Source: Betaproteobacteria bacterium (GTDB lineage Bacteria; Bdellovibrionota_B; Oligoflexia; Silvanigrellales; Silvanigrellaceae). From it: DNA of 64,000 nucleotides. This document shows, piece after piece, positions 35,803-44,893 of this stretch; the stretch's first letter is position 1; each line of letters begins with the position of its first letter. A program made the translations under genes and the position numbers. Under the pieces are notes generated by a model that searched no databases, had not been told where the DNA came from, and worked only from the letters and a program-made list of their open reading frames with translations. The stretch lies in NCBI GenBank assembly GCA_016868315.1, contig VGHE01000010.1:35160-99159 (forward strand), read 5' to 3'.

Positions 35803-36887
35803 AGCCTTTGACTCTGGGTATTGTCGGCGCCACGGGTGTGGTCGGACAAACCGCGCTCGATATTCTGGGTGATGGCAGTCTTGCACTGCAGATTAAGGAA
35901 GTCAGGGCATTCGCCTCAGTTGCATCGGTGGGAAAGAGGCTGAGTTGGGGAACCCGTGCGGTCATCGTTGAGCCCACTGAGCTCGATGCATTGGCACAGT
36001 GTGATGCGGTTTTGTTTGCGTCGGAAGCGGAAATTTCTAAACGGTTTATACCCGAACTCACTGCGCGCGGGATCTTGTGCGTCGATAAGTCGTCCGCATT
36101 TCGTGAAGACGGAGATGTTCCGTTGGTTGTTCCTGAGGTCAACGGTAAACTTTTAAATTCGGCGCAGCTGAAAAAGCGTCCACTGGTTGCGAATCCCAAT
36201 TGCTGCACAACGCCACTCGTTATGGTGCTCGATGTTCTGCGCCGCGAATTTGGTCTCAAGCGTGTCATTGTTTCGACCTACCAGAGCGTCTCAGGGGCGG
36301 GCAAACCTGGTCTTGAAGTTCTTGAGGAGGAAGCCAGGCAATTCTTTACGGCGCAGGATCTGTCGGTTAAGCCCTCACGCGCCTTCCCCAAGTCCATCGC
36401 ATTTAACGTGATGCCCTTTGTGGCCAAGATTCTTCCCAATGGCGATACCGACGAAGAGCAAAAGATAATCTTTGAAACCCGCAAGATTCTTGATCTGCCT
36501 GACCTCCCGGTCGAGGCGACGAGTGTGCGTGTACCGACCTTTGTTGGTCACGCAGAGTCAGTGACCATTGAGACTGAGAAGCCTGTTGATTTGGCAAAAC
36601 TCGAGACGCTGATTGCTTCATCGAAAGGCATGATGTGTGTCCCCAACCTGAATCCGGAGACAGCTGCAGCCGCGTCTGATGCCGATGATGCTCCCGATGT
36701 TGCATTCTTTCCTACACCTCGCGAATGCCAGGGGCGTGACGAGGTTTTGGTCGGGCGGCTTCGAACAGCCAAGGTTTTTGCGCATGGCGTGTCACTTTGG
36801 CTTGTCTCTGATAACCTCCGTAAGGGAGCTGCATTGAACGCACTGCAGGTTGTCGAAGCTTGTGCTCAGGACGGTTTCTTCAACTGA
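35799..36887 (+). CDS. asd: Aspartate-semialdehyde dehydrogenase
   Basis: NADPH-dependent reduction of aspartyl phosphate to the semialdehyde, the branch point to diaminopimelate, methionine, threonine and lysine. GIVGATGVVG is the nucleotide-binding loop; the nucleophile is Cys135 in NPNCCTT; the later SGAGKPG and RVPTFVGHAE are typical of the family's active-site and inter-domain segments. Length 362 is normal. It begins inside the last codons of pssA (ATGA) and ends this operon-like run. dapC and dapD, which use its product downstream, lie about 12 kb away. Confidence 0.93.
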   Translation: MKPLTLGIVGATGVVGQTALDILGDGSLALQIKEVRAFASVASVGKRLSWGTRAVIVEPTELDALAQCDAVLFASEAEISKRFIPELTARGILCVDKSSAFREDGDVPLVVPEVNGKLLNSAQLKKRPLVANPNCCTTPLVMVLDVLRREFGLKRVIVSTYQSVSGAGKPGLEVLEEEARQFFTAQDLSVKPSRAFPKSIAFNVMPFVAKILPNGDTDEEQKIIFETRKILDLPDLPVEATSVRVPTFVGHAESVTIETEKPVDLAKLETLIASSKGMMCVPNLNPETAAAASDADDAPDVAFFPTPRECQGRDEVLVGRLRTAKVFAHGVSLWLVSDNLRKGAALNALQVVEACAQDGFFN

Positions 36888-36952
36888 GTGCTTGAGCAGA
36901 AGCATCACAGCTCCCACCAGAACCGCGAAGTTTTGTCTGAGGAGATGTGTGA

Positions 36953-39151
36953 ATGGCATCCTATCGACGCCGATTGTTCTCTACCGGATGTGTTCTTGCT
37001 GCAGTTGCTGTTGCCTGCGGGCGCAGCGATGATACGCCTGCGCAGCTTGCCTCTGTTATTGGTTCCGACACCTATGAACTGGCCTCGGATCCGAGTGTTC
37101 TGACCGACGTGAGCCTGACCGACAAAACCGGCCAGACGACCATTGTTACTCCGTCGTATCTCCCCAAGCCTGGTCAAATTGCCCGCGACCTACAAATTAT
37201 TTTCTATCCACGCCTGACGGTTAAAAATCCGAGATTTGTTTACGATCGTTCGAAGTGGACTGTGGCTGTTGGTAACAATGTGCAGTTCCTGACTGCAGCG
37301 GACATTATTGAAATCAAGGAAGACGGGAATTTTAGCAGCGGCGAAGTGCGTGAGGGTCAAATCAAAATGACCGTGCGTCTGACCGCGCAGGGGCAATGGC
37401 CCGATAAAATCACCAACGATGCAGCTCTGACAACCATCGATGGCCGCAAGGCGCTCAAGCTACAGCCTTATTACAGTCTGGATGGTGCGGTTGCACCAGG
37501 GAATTCGGGCACAGTGCAGGGGCTTTCTGCGGCCTACATGAAAGATGATGTGGGTGCTATTGTTGCGCCTGCCCGTATCAATTCTTCCGCCATCACCGAC
37601 GGCGCATTTTCGATTGAGTTTTCTGCTCCAGACGACACGACGGCCGCCGACACAAGCTCGGGTTCTGTGACCTTCGTGGGTAAATCAAATGTTTCGGGTT
37701 TTGTGGTTGTTTATTGGAAGGACTCCGAATGCAGAGGTTCGGGTTGGACGTTCAAACCCAACAAGGTCTTCGATCGCACTGCAGCAAACTCAGACCTCAA
37801 CTGCACATATCCTGGGCTTGATACGGCTATCAGTGGATCAAATTCCTGTAACCTGGGTTGTTCAACTGATGTCGGAGATTCCTTCTTCGGCAAGGCTGCA
37901 AACGACATCGCGGTTCCTCCCGAGTTTCCAACTGAGACCGGCGCAGACAACGCCATCAAGAGAGGTTGTTTGAATATTGTCCGTGTTGCCTCAGACGGAA
38001 GAACTAGTTTTGCAGTGAACAACGCCACGAACGGCGGGACATATGGTGCGATGGTTTATCCGCTCGACTCGTCGGGTGGGCTCGGCATGACTCGCTCTCG
38101 CTGCTCTAAGCTTGAACCTTTCAATGTTGAGTTCGCAAGCACACGCAAATCGCCCGGACTGGGCAAGTCGAAGAGCGACTGTTTCGTGGCCACCGCCGCT
38201 TCAGGCAGCAGCCAGAGCAAGTCTGTTCATTACTGGCGAATTTTGCGCGACACATGGCTCGACCGGCTCGGTTTGTCTTCTGTGTATTACCGTTACGCAC
38301 CCTCCTGGGCTGCCTGGCTTGAAGATAACCCGGCTTACAAACCTACAGTGAACGCAGCATTGGAATGGAGTGGGCGCAATCTCGTGAAACTCTCGCAGTG
38401 GATGCACCGCTTCGGTGAGAGCATGGATTCTTCGATGCAAAATATTTCTTTGTTTCTGAGTAAACTTGTAGGTTCCGAGGCACGCGCCGACACCTCTGTT
38501 CCGCAGACGGACAACAGTGGGTTGAAGCATCCCCGGGGCTCGGCGTTCACCACTCTGACCATCGGTGGTGGCCAGATTCGTCCATCCGCTGATAAAGATC
38601 TTTATGACCTGTCATACAAAGACAAGAAGCCAGCTTTTCTTTTCGTTGGGCAAACCTTTCGACTCGTGGATTTGTCTGGGGAGTTGGGACTTGGGTATGA
38701 GTTCACCGGATTGAGCATGAAGGGAACGAGTTCCGATACACCAAAGACTCCTGTTTCTTTGGGTGGCTACGGCGGTGGGATTACGGGTGAGTATCGTTTG
38801 CGCATCGGTGCTTATCCTTGGGTGGCACCACGTATTTCAGGTGTGTATGGGATGATGCGCATGCGCGAGGAGGCTGAAGCAGTTTCGAGTGATACATCCT
38901 CATCGTCGGGAACGTCGGATATCTCTCCGAGCGGTACCACTCCCGTTTGGCAACGCTACACCACGTTCCGGTTTTTTCTCGATGTCTCGATTCCCCGGCT
39001 CTACGGTGACGATGAAAACCTGATTCGTTATGGATACCAGGTTGAAGACATGACGCTGTCGTTTTTCGGTGGCCTGAATACCAACGACGGCAAAATCATC
39101 AGCACGTCGGGGCTTCAGCTCGGGGGCGCCATTTCGTTCATGTTTCATTGA
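36953..39151 (+). CDS. CFI-box lipoprotein with C-terminal barrel-like region
   Basis: A 732-residue surface protein. GAGGAG precedes the ATG by 8 nt. The signal ends AVAVAC, a lipobox. The first 380 residues are beta-rich with an internal segment bearing four Cys (near ECRGSGW, DLNCTYPG, NSCNLGCSTD). At residue 410 is CFVATAASGS followed by WRILRDTWLDR, SVYYRYAPSWAAWLEDNP, the CFI-box type domain usually placed at the extreme C-terminus. Here it is internal and is followed by about 300 residues of alternating hydrophobic strands ending AISFMFH, as in an outer-membrane beta-barrel. A lipid anchor joined to a barrel is unusual. No known family accounts for the whole protein. Confidence 0.78.
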   Translation: MASYRRRLFSTGCVLAAVAVACGRSDDTPAQLASVIGSDTYELASDPSVLTDVSLTDKTGQTTIVTPSYLPKPGQIARDLQIIFYPRLTVKNPRFVYDRSKWTVAVGNNVQFLTAADIIEIKEDGNFSSGEVREGQIKMTVRLTAQGQWPDKITNDAALTTIDGRKALKLQPYYSLDGAVAPGNSGTVQGLSAAYMKDDVGAIVAPARINSSAITDGAFSIEFSAPDDTTAADTSSGSVTFVGKSNVSGFVVVYWKDSECRGSGWTFKPNKVFDRTAANSDLNCTYPGLDTAISGSNSCNLGCSTDVGDSFFGKAANDIAVPPEFPTETGADNAIKRGCLNIVRVASDGRTSFAVNNATNGGTYGAMVYPLDSSGGLGMTRSRCSKLEPFNVEFASTRKSPGLGKSKSDCFVATAASGSSQSKSVHYWRILRDTWLDRLGLSSVYYRYAPSWAAWLEDNPAYKPTVNAALEWSGRNLVKLSQWMHRFGESMDSSMQNISLFLSKLVGSEARADTSVPQTDNSGLKHPRGSAFTTLTIGGGQIRPSADKDLYDLSYKDKKPAFLFVGQTFRLVDLSGELGLGYEFTGLSMKGTSSDTPKTPVSLGGYGGGITGEYRLRIGAYPWVAPRISGVYGMMRMREEAEAVSSDTSSSSGTSDISPSGTTPVWQRYTTFRFFLDVSIPRLYGDDENLIRYGYQVEDMTLSFFGGLNTNDGKIISTSGLQLGGAISFMFH

Positions 39152-39154
39152 GCT

Positions 39155-39421
39155 TCAAGCGGCACTCGAGCCTTTGCCGAGAACGAGTCTGTCGCGCTCA
39201 TTGACTACATAGGGCCTCAAAAGGTGCGTGAGCTTCGCAGAAAGGCGACTGGTTGAGAAACCAGACGCCTTTAAATATTTCAGTTCCTTGATAATTTCTT
39301 CGGCCTTCCAAAGCACGTCCACGGGAATCAGGATTTCGATGTCGGCTATCCCAGCCTCGGGATTCCCAGGTTCAGTCCGTAATTCGGGTATTTGCGTAAG
39401 TGTCAGAAAGCGATGCAGCAT
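39155..39421 (-). CDS. Small unknown protein
   Basis: An 88-residue soluble protein starting at ATG 39421, with a G-rich run (AGGTGGGGG) upstream. It has a short charged helix (VLWKAEEIIKELKYLK) and a basic C-terminal half. No signal or membrane segment. It fills the gap between the CFI-box gene (three bases between stop and stop) and the winged-helix gene. The identity is unknown; it could be a spurious frame, but its codon pattern and position favour a real gene. Confidence 0.5.
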   Translation of the reverse strand: MLHRFLTLTQIPELRTEPGNPEAGIADIEILIPVDVLWKAEEIIKELKYLKASGFSTSRLSAKLTHLLRPYVVNERDRLVLGKGSSAA

Positions 39422-39518
39422 GCCCGTGCCCCCACCTGTGTTACTTTTATGGTCGGCACTTTGCGCACGAATTTAAGTTGATGAATATGGCGTTTTGATA
39501 ATGACAGGGAGATTTTTT

Positions 39519-40598
39519 ATGAACTTCAAGCGCTTTGCGGAACGCGGAGGATTCAAGCTCCTGGCAGTCGCACGGTTTTCTGGTCCAGCCTACGCTCTCG
39601 TGTCGTATTTGCTCAATTGCCTCACCGCCAAGGTCGAAGAGGTTGTGACAAGTGCAGGTGAATTGGCTCTGATTCTCGGGGCAACCGAGCGTCAGGTCAA
39701 AGCGGCTCTGCATGAATTAAGTGATTCCGGTGTTGTGAATGTCACTGAGCGCAACGGCTCAACCTGTCTTTTGAAACTAAATCTCGATCCCACGCAATGG
39801 AAGAATCTAGGAAAGCCAAGCGAGAAGAAATCTCGCTCGGCGTTGGGTGATGCGAAGAACGTGAGAACCCTCCATCCGCAGCCACCCGTGCCCAATGGCT
39901 CTCAGCCCGTTGGACTTTCAGCAGATGAGGCACTTGTTTTCCCTGCGCGGCGTTCGGGAAAGAGATCGACGGAGGGGCGGGGCGTAGGACTTGTTTCGAT
40001 TGAAGGTGGTCTGCGAGAGAATGGTAAATCAGGCTCGGTGCAAAAGAATGCTGCAGCACAGGGGGCGGATGTTCCGAGTAGTATTGAGCATGAGAGCAAA
40101 AGGATTCTCGAGGTTTTTTTGAAGGCCTCGGGGCATGTTCATGAGCTCGACGAGCAGCGAGAGTTTGAATACGCACGCCTGCTTGCTGAAGCGCATCCCA
40201 CAGAACATGTGCTTCAGCTCATCACACATTTTGGGCGAGATTTACCTTCCCTGGCAATGCTTGCCGGAGCGTGGATGCATTATTCGGAAACGTTCCATCG
40301 GCATCAACACGAACAAGTGGATCTGGAAAGCTATCGCCAACGCCATCAATCAGCAGAGAAGAAAATTCGAACTTTGGCCAACACAGAACTTAAGCGCTCT
40401 CAAGCCCAGAAAACCCTGTTGAGTGCAGATGAGCAATTGTTACTGCGTATTTTTCTGCGGCATGAGCATCCGCGCCGACAGCTCTACTGGGCACTCAAGG
40501 TCAGGGAACGTTATCCCCATCTTCACGATTTCTTTGCCGTGACTGCAGAGCTCGCGCTACCGCCAAACCACAATGAAGCACCAAACCGCAAAGGCTGA
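39519..40598 (+). CDS. Winged-helix-like protein of unknown function
   Basis: A 359-residue soluble protein. ATG 39519 follows GGGAG by 7 nt. The first 90 residues look like a winged-helix DNA-binding domain (LVSYLLNCLTAKVEEVV, ALILGATERQVKAALHEL, SGVVNVTER) similar to replication-related or MarR-like repressors. A basic, low-complexity middle (about 95-190) follows, then a helical domain rich in His and Arg (HPTEHVLQLITHFG, LRIFLRHEHPRRQLYWAL). I cannot name it; a DnaD-like or regulatory role is possible but unsupported. It converges on the GHL10 gene and ends at a probable terminator. Confidence 0.72.
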   Translation: MNFKRFAERGGFKLLAVARFSGPAYALVSYLLNCLTAKVEEVVTSAGELALILGATERQVKAALHELSDSGVVNVTERNGSTCLLKLNLDPTQWKNLGKPSEKKSRSALGDAKNVRTLHPQPPVPNGSQPVGLSADEALVFPARRSGKRSTEGRGVGLVSIEGGLRENGKSGSVQKNAAAQGADVPSSIEHESKRILEVFLKASGHVHELDEQREFEYARLLAEAHPTEHVLQLITHFGRDLPSLAMLAGAWMHYSETFHRHQHEQVDLESYRQRHQSAEKKIRTLANTELKRSQAQKTLLSADEQLLLRIFLRHEHPRRQLYWALKVRERYPHLHDFFAVTAELALPPNHNEAPNRKG

Positions 40599-40630
40599 GA
40601 GTGCTTTGTTCTTTTCTTTTTTGATTTTTT
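40576..40630 (+). terminator. Probable terminator with long T tract
   Basis: AAGCAC (40576-40581) pairs with GTGCTT (40601-40606), around a 19-base loop that includes the stop of the winged-helix gene, and is followed by a T-rich tract (TTGTTCTTTTCTTTTTTGAT, then T6). The stem is short, the T tract is long. Confidence 0.5.
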
Positions 40631-42095
40631 AGGGCTCACACACTTCAGCATTAGGATCGCGTTCGACCAAGTACTTGGCCTGAATCCAGCGAATTTTGTC
40701 TTGGGCAGCACCTGTTTGTATGCGCACGTACATCATCTGGTCGCCATCGACCCCGATTTGCGTGAGGTAGCGGTAAATCAACTGGTCGTTGCCCACATAT
40801 TCGATAATCGGCCCCTTGCTTGCAGATGCGTAGGTGGGGGCTCCACCCTGCGGTGTGCCGGCGACTTTCATGTACTCACACAATTTCGTTTTTGCTGGTT
40901 TTGGTGTTGCATCCTTCTCTTTTGAAGAAGGTTGGGTGTCCGGCTGAGTCTCGGGTGGTGGCAGTACGGGTGCAGGCGGTGGCAAGACAGGCGCTGGCGG
41001 TGGAGCCATTTGCGGGTCGCTGCCTCCCAAATCCATGCGCTTTGGGGTTCCGAGCGCTGCGGCAATAAGACTCACGTGCGTGTTGTTGTAGGCACCTTGA
41101 TCTTTGAGAAGTGTGTTTAGGTCGAAGAGCGCAGGTTCCATTCCTACACTTTTGGCCATTTTCACGGTGCGCCCCAAACCTTCCAGACTCCATTTGCCTG
41201 TGTTTGGTCCTGAATAAAGCGCCAGGCCTACAGCACCTGATCCGCGTTCGCTGCGCGCCTCACTCATAAACTGATCGGTTTTTCCCTCTGCGACGTGATA
41301 GAGTTGAGGATAAACCCACTTTACGATTCCGCGTTTGAGCCAGGTATTCCAGTCGATGCTGAAGTTTTGCAACGATAGAACTTGGCGCTGTGAACTGAGT
41401 GAGAATCGGACTCCGGCGGTGCGCGCAGGCGCAGTGACTCTCGACATAAACGCCGTAAAAGTTTGCGGCCCTTTCAGGGTAGCTGCTGCGGCACCTGAAG
41501 AAAGGTGCGGAGCAAAGTTGTCACAAATATGGATTTCTCGGCTACCGTATTTCGTTGCAACCTCTTTTAACAGGTTGCTCATGAACGCTTCAAAAGATCC
41601 CTTGTAGGGGTTAATGCGGATCGAGGGTACGGTGTGGAAATTTTCTTCGAATCCAAACCAATTTCCGTTTTTATTTTTTTGCCAGAGAGCAGAGCGCGCT
41701 GGAACAATGTTCCCCCATTCAAACCAGGGTACGATCTCAACATTGAAAGCCTTGCCATAACGCACAAAGTCTTCGAGCGGGTCGCCCTCCGCCTCTGCGC
41801 AACGCTCAGGACCGCCATATTGCTTCATCACGTTCGACTTGAACAATGTACATCCACGTGACCACATGTTGACATAAAGGCGCTTTATTCCAATGCGGGC
41901 TGCCATTGAGACCAAGTGCTTACGTCCGATTGCTGTATCAATGTAACCGTGTTCTCGGGTCACAAAAGCAGAAACGGCAACCCCTGAGGTGGTGCTCTCG
42001 GTTTCAGCTGTTAATCCCTTTTTACATGCAGAAATACCGAGGAGAGCGAGCACTGCGCTGCAAATGAGCAGGTGAATCTGTTTTTTGTGCCGCAT
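40629..42095 (-). CDS. GHL10-like lipoprotein with C-terminal SH3-like domain
   Basis: A 488-residue exported protein. The signal ends LLGISAC, a lipobox. The core matches the DUF187/GHL10 glycoside hydrolase-like fold: RLYVNMWSRGCTLFKS, DPLEDFVRYGKAFNVEIVPWFEWG, RINPYKGSFEAF, WVYPQLYHV, GLALYSGPNTG, in a TIM-barrel order. A Pro-rich linker (repeats of PPPAPVLP) follows, then an SH3-like domain at about 410-480 (TPQGGAPTYASASKG, YRYLTQIGVDGDQMMYVR) which probably binds the wall. The family is often taken to be a wall-degrading enzyme; catalysis here is inferred only. It diverges from the vWA-like lipoprotein across a 163-base gap. Confidence 0.82.
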   Translation of the reverse strand: MRHKKQIHLLICSAVLALLGISACKKGLTAETESTTSGVAVSAFVTREHGYIDTAIGRKHLVSMAARIGIKRLYVNMWSRGCTLFKSNVMKQYGGPERCAEAEGDPLEDFVRYGKAFNVEIVPWFEWGNIVPARSALWQKNKNGNWFGFEENFHTVPSIRINPYKGSFEAFMSNLLKEVATKYGSREIHICDNFAPHLSSGAAAATLKGPQTFTAFMSRVTAPARTAGVRFSLSSQRQVLSLQNFSIDWNTWLKRGIVKWVYPQLYHVAEGKTDQFMSEARSERGSGAVGLALYSGPNTGKWSLEGLGRTVKMAKSVGMEPALFDLNTLLKDQGAYNNTHVSLIAAALGTPKRMDLGGSDPQMAPPPAPVLPPPAPVLPPPETQPDTQPSSKEKDATPKPAKTKLCEYMKVAGTPQGGAPTYASASKGPIIEYVGNDQLIYRYLTQIGVDGDQMMYVRIQTGAAQDKIRWIQAKYLVERDPNAEVCEP

Positions 42096-42211
42096 TCCGA
42101 AAATATCTCCTTTTCAGGCACCCAGATCTCGGAATGTTGCGTCTAAAACTTTACCGTTTTCTGATCAATGTAAATAAAGGTTCAATATTCAAGATGGTTA
42201 AAAAGTGATTT

Positions 42212-42225
42212 TCAGATTTATCTGA
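42212..42225. promoter_or_regulatory. Operator-like dyad between divergent lipoprotein genes
   Basis: TCAGAT-TT-ATCTGA is a perfect inverted repeat with a two-base centre, 34 bases upstream of the vWA-like gene start and 117 bases from the GHL10 start. The gap is the most AT-rich of the window. Regulator unknown; one site alone is weak evidence. Confidence 0.3.
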
Positions 42226-42258
42226 TTTCAACCGATACAGCCACCAGTGAGGGTGATA

Positions 42259-43458
42259 ATGATAAATTCAATCTATTTGTCCATTCTCGTTACATTGGTG
42301 GCTTGTACTGATGGGAGTGATTACGGCAGCGGTAATCCTTCGGGTTCCTCTTCGAAAAAGGCTGCTGGTGGAGAACCTGCCGTCCGTGCGGATCCTGGCA
42401 AAAACTCGGACGACGGTTCGGGTAATAATACAGCTCGCGGAGAGCCTGTTGCGGCAGGCGAGAAAAGAGCTTCGTTTTCATTCGGTCCAAAAGCTGCGAT
42501 GGCAGACTTCCTTTTTGTTTTTGATAACTCGGTCTCAATGCGCACATCATTAGATCAGCTGCGCGCAGGTTTTGCGAGTTTGAATACCGCAGCGTGGCCT
42601 TCTGATTCGCGCATTGCTGTTATGACAACTCTGCCCGGTGATCCCAGCAACCTCAGCACAGTCCATCCGACCGTGAAACGCTATGCGAACATTGATCTCG
42701 ACCCAGGGTTTTTGAATCTTGTGAACGAAGCTGGGCGGAGACGATTCATCGATGCTGCGGGAACGGCTGCGGACGACAAGGCTGGCTTTGCAGAACAGAT
42801 GTGTGCGGCCGATTGGTTCAAACCGAGCGACGTGAACTCCGCTGGTAAACCTTGTTTGTCGGTTGCAATTCAAAGTCCGTTTCGCGGTGTTGGAGTTGAG
42901 GCTGGCTTGGTTGCCTTGAGCCAAATTGTGAAAAAAAGAGCGCAGCTGTTTCGCAGAGGTTCGAACGTCAATGTGGTATTTGTGAGCGACACACAAGATC
43001 CTGGTAAAAATGAACCGAGCGTGCAGCAATTGCGGCCGACCTTCGCTCAACTCAAACCGCTGATCGAGCAAAATACGACTGTTGCCAGTGTGAAACTTCA
43101 CGGAGTGACTCCGAGCGTCGGGTGCACCACCAACGAAGGAACACCCTCACTTACGGACGGGCGCGGCCTGCCGTACCAAACCGCGATTGCTGACAGTGGT
43201 GGTGTGTGGCTCGACTACTGTGATGGTGCTGCGATTCGTTCCGATTACAAACCCGTGGCACAGCAGATTTTAGCGGCTGCATTGCCTGAGCCTGTTTTCG
43301 TTCTTCCTCAAACTGCGTCTAAAATTGTGAGAGTTTCTGTTGGTGGTCTTGTTTTTCCGGTCGACCGAATTGCTCTTTCTGTCGACAAAAAATCAGTGCG
43401 CCTCAACGGCTTGTCGCCGACCAAAGATGTGACGATTGAGGTGATTTATCAGCCGTGA
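42259..43458 (+). CDS. vWA-like lipoprotein
   Basis: A 399-residue exported protein. ATG 42259 follows GAGGG by 5 nt. A short signal (MINSIYLSILVTLVAC) ends in a lipobox and is followed by about 50 residues of Ser/Gly/Glu linker. From about residue 85, ADFLFVFDNSVSMRTSLDQL has the D-x-S-x-S of a metal-ion-dependent adhesion site, and the next 200 residues follow a von Willebrand A fold (RIAVMTTLPGD, NVVFVSDTQDP). Cys pairs sit in CAADWFKPS and VGCTTNEGT. The C-terminal 60 residues are a beta tail. Predicted adhesion or surface-sensing; ligand unknown. Confidence 0.8.
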   Translation: MINSIYLSILVTLVACTDGSDYGSGNPSGSSSKKAAGGEPAVRADPGKNSDDGSGNNTARGEPVAAGEKRASFSFGPKAAMADFLFVFDNSVSMRTSLDQLRAGFASLNTAAWPSDSRIAVMTTLPGDPSNLSTVHPTVKRYANIDLDPGFLNLVNEAGRRRFIDAAGTAADDKAGFAEQMCAADWFKPSDVNSAGKPCLSVAIQSPFRGVGVEAGLVALSQIVKKRAQLFRRGSNVNVVFVSDTQDPGKNEPSVQQLRPTFAQLKPLIEQNTTVASVKLHGVTPSVGCTTNEGTPSLTDGRGLPYQTAIADSGGVWLDYCDGAAIRSDYKPVAQQILAAALPEPVFVLPQTASKIVRVSVGGLVFPVDRIALSVDKKSVRLNGLSPTKDVTIEVIYQP

Positions 43459-43466
43459 GTAAACGG

Positions 43467-43493
43467 AAGCACACCCTTGCTGTGTGCTTTTTT
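43467..43493 (+). terminator. Rho-independent terminator after the vWA-like gene
   Basis: AAGCACAC (43467-43474) pairs perfectly with GTGTGCTT (43482-43489) around a seven-base loop; T-T-T-T follows (43490-43493). It overlaps the start of the phosphofructokinase 3' end, whose stop lies at 43492. Confidence 0.75.
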
Positions 43494-44760
43494 ATACACG
43501 CACGTAGTCACCCAGCTTCTTGTTGACTTTGTCCACTACGCCCAGTGAAAATGCTTTCGGAAGTTCTCCCACAAGGGGTTCGACGTATTCAAAAAACGCA
43601 TTGGTGACACCGTTGCCGGCGGTATTAATCATGTGTGATGGGACAAGTTTAGTTTTTTGTGCCACCTTTTCCAAGTCAACGAGTGCAGTGGTGCTTGCGT
43701 AGGGGCAGTCAGAGACTCTTTTGATAATTACAGTTTTGTCGGTCTCTCCTGCCATCATCGCGCTCACTGCGGCAGCGCCGACGGCGAAGGCTTCCTCGCT
43801 GTCAACCGACGAGACCATGCCAGGTAGGGAGCGTTGCAGATAACCCCATGTGTCCGCGCGAACGCGCAGTTTGCCGAGGTGGCTCTTCACCAGGATGTTT
43901 TTATCGATGCTATGAGCAAGGTAGTCGCCCAACTTGCCCGAGCCAGAAAGTTGCGCGTTACCAAATTCATCTTTTTCTCCTGCAAAACGTGAATTGCGGA
44001 GTTGATCGGCAATTCCCTCGGCAACAACAACCGTGGCTCGTCCGAGTCGGTCATAGGTTTTCTGAACGTCGTCGAGAAATTGCTCCTCAGTGAACTTGCG
44101 CTCGGGCATATAAATAAGGTGCGGTCCGCAGTTTTCGTAATCTTCGTTTTCGACACATCTGCGTGCTAGAGCGGAAGCCGCGGCAATCCAGCCAGCATGG
44201 CGTCCCATGCAAATGTTGATTTTAATTCCATTGTAAAAGCTGCGGTTGTCGAGATCGTCGCCAAGCAACAGATGTGCTGCGACACGAGCAACGCTGCCAT
44301 AACCAGGACAGTGGTCTGTTTCCATTAAATCGTTGTCGATGGTTTTGGGCACATGAAGAATATGCAGGTCGTGTTTGCGTTGGTTGGCTTCGCTGCGGAT
44401 AAGTTGAGCGGCTTCGGCAGAGTCGTTTCCACCGATATAGAAGACGTAGCGGATGTGATGTTCTCGAAACACCTGAAAGAGGCGGTCGAGATCTTCGCGC
44501 TTGGGTTTCAGACGTGCCGAACCAAGCGCTGCACCGGGTGTATGTGCGAGCCCCGAGAGGACGCGTTCGGGCAGGTCACTGAGGTCGAGCAGATTCTCAT
44601 AAAGGAGGCCATGCAGCCCGTGAAACGCTCCATAGACCGTGTGGATTTTTTTGGAGTGGAAGCGTGCTGTAGCCAGGATTCCGGCCAGGGTTTGGTTGAT
44701 GACAGCCGTGGGACCACCGGATTGCAGAACGAGAGCATTCGCGCGGGTATGAGACACCAT
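43492..44760 (-). CDS. Diphosphate-type 6-phosphofructokinase
   Basis: A glycolytic enzyme that phosphorylates fructose 6-phosphate, probably using diphosphate in a reversible reaction. LQSGGPTAVINQTLAG is the N-terminal phosphate loop. YIGGNDSAEAAQ has Asp where the ATP enzymes have Gly, and VPKTIDNDLMET has Lys in place of the Gly of PGTIDND; both changes mark PPi dependence. GNAxLYRS-like substrate loop is replaced by YDRLGRATVVVAEGI and CPGYGSVAR. Length 422 suits the long PPi clade. GGAGG lies 5-6 nt before the ATG. It is near purA but separately controlled. Confidence 0.9.
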   Translation of the reverse strand: MVSHTRANALVLQSGGPTAVINQTLAGILATARFHSKKIHTVYGAFHGLHGLLYENLLDLSDLPERVLSGLAHTPGAALGSARLKPKREDLDRLFQVFREHHIRYVFYIGGNDSAEAAQLIRSEANQRKHDLHILHVPKTIDNDLMETDHCPGYGSVARVAAHLLLGDDLDNRSFYNGIKINICMGRHAGWIAAASALARRCVENEDYENCGPHLIYMPERKFTEEQFLDDVQKTYDRLGRATVVVAEGIADQLRNSRFAGEKDEFGNAQLSGSGKLGDYLAHSIDKNILVKSHLGKLRVRADTWGYLQRSLPGMVSSVDSEEAFAVGAAAVSAMMAGETDKTVIIKRVSDCPYASTTALVDLEKVAQKTKLVPSHMINTAGNGVTNAFFEYVEPLVGELPKAFSLGVVDKVNKKLGDYVRV

Positions 44761-44833
44761 TCGAGCCTCCGGATATGCTTAAAAATACTCCAGTGTCGAG
44801 TCCTTCCGACAACTGTATTTTAAACACCTATCA

Positions 44834-44846
44834 CGAGCAGTGCTCG
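44834..44846. promoter_or_regulatory. Short palindrome between pfk and purA
   Basis: CGAGCA-G-TGCTCG is an inverted repeat with six-base arms and a one-base centre, about 74 bases before the phosphofructokinase start and 48 bases beyond the purA stop. It could be an operator for the former. No second copy was seen in the window. Confidence 0.25.
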
Positions 44847-44893
44847 GATTTCAAATTCTCCGCTCTGCTGTTTTTGCTCTTTTGGTGCGCAGA

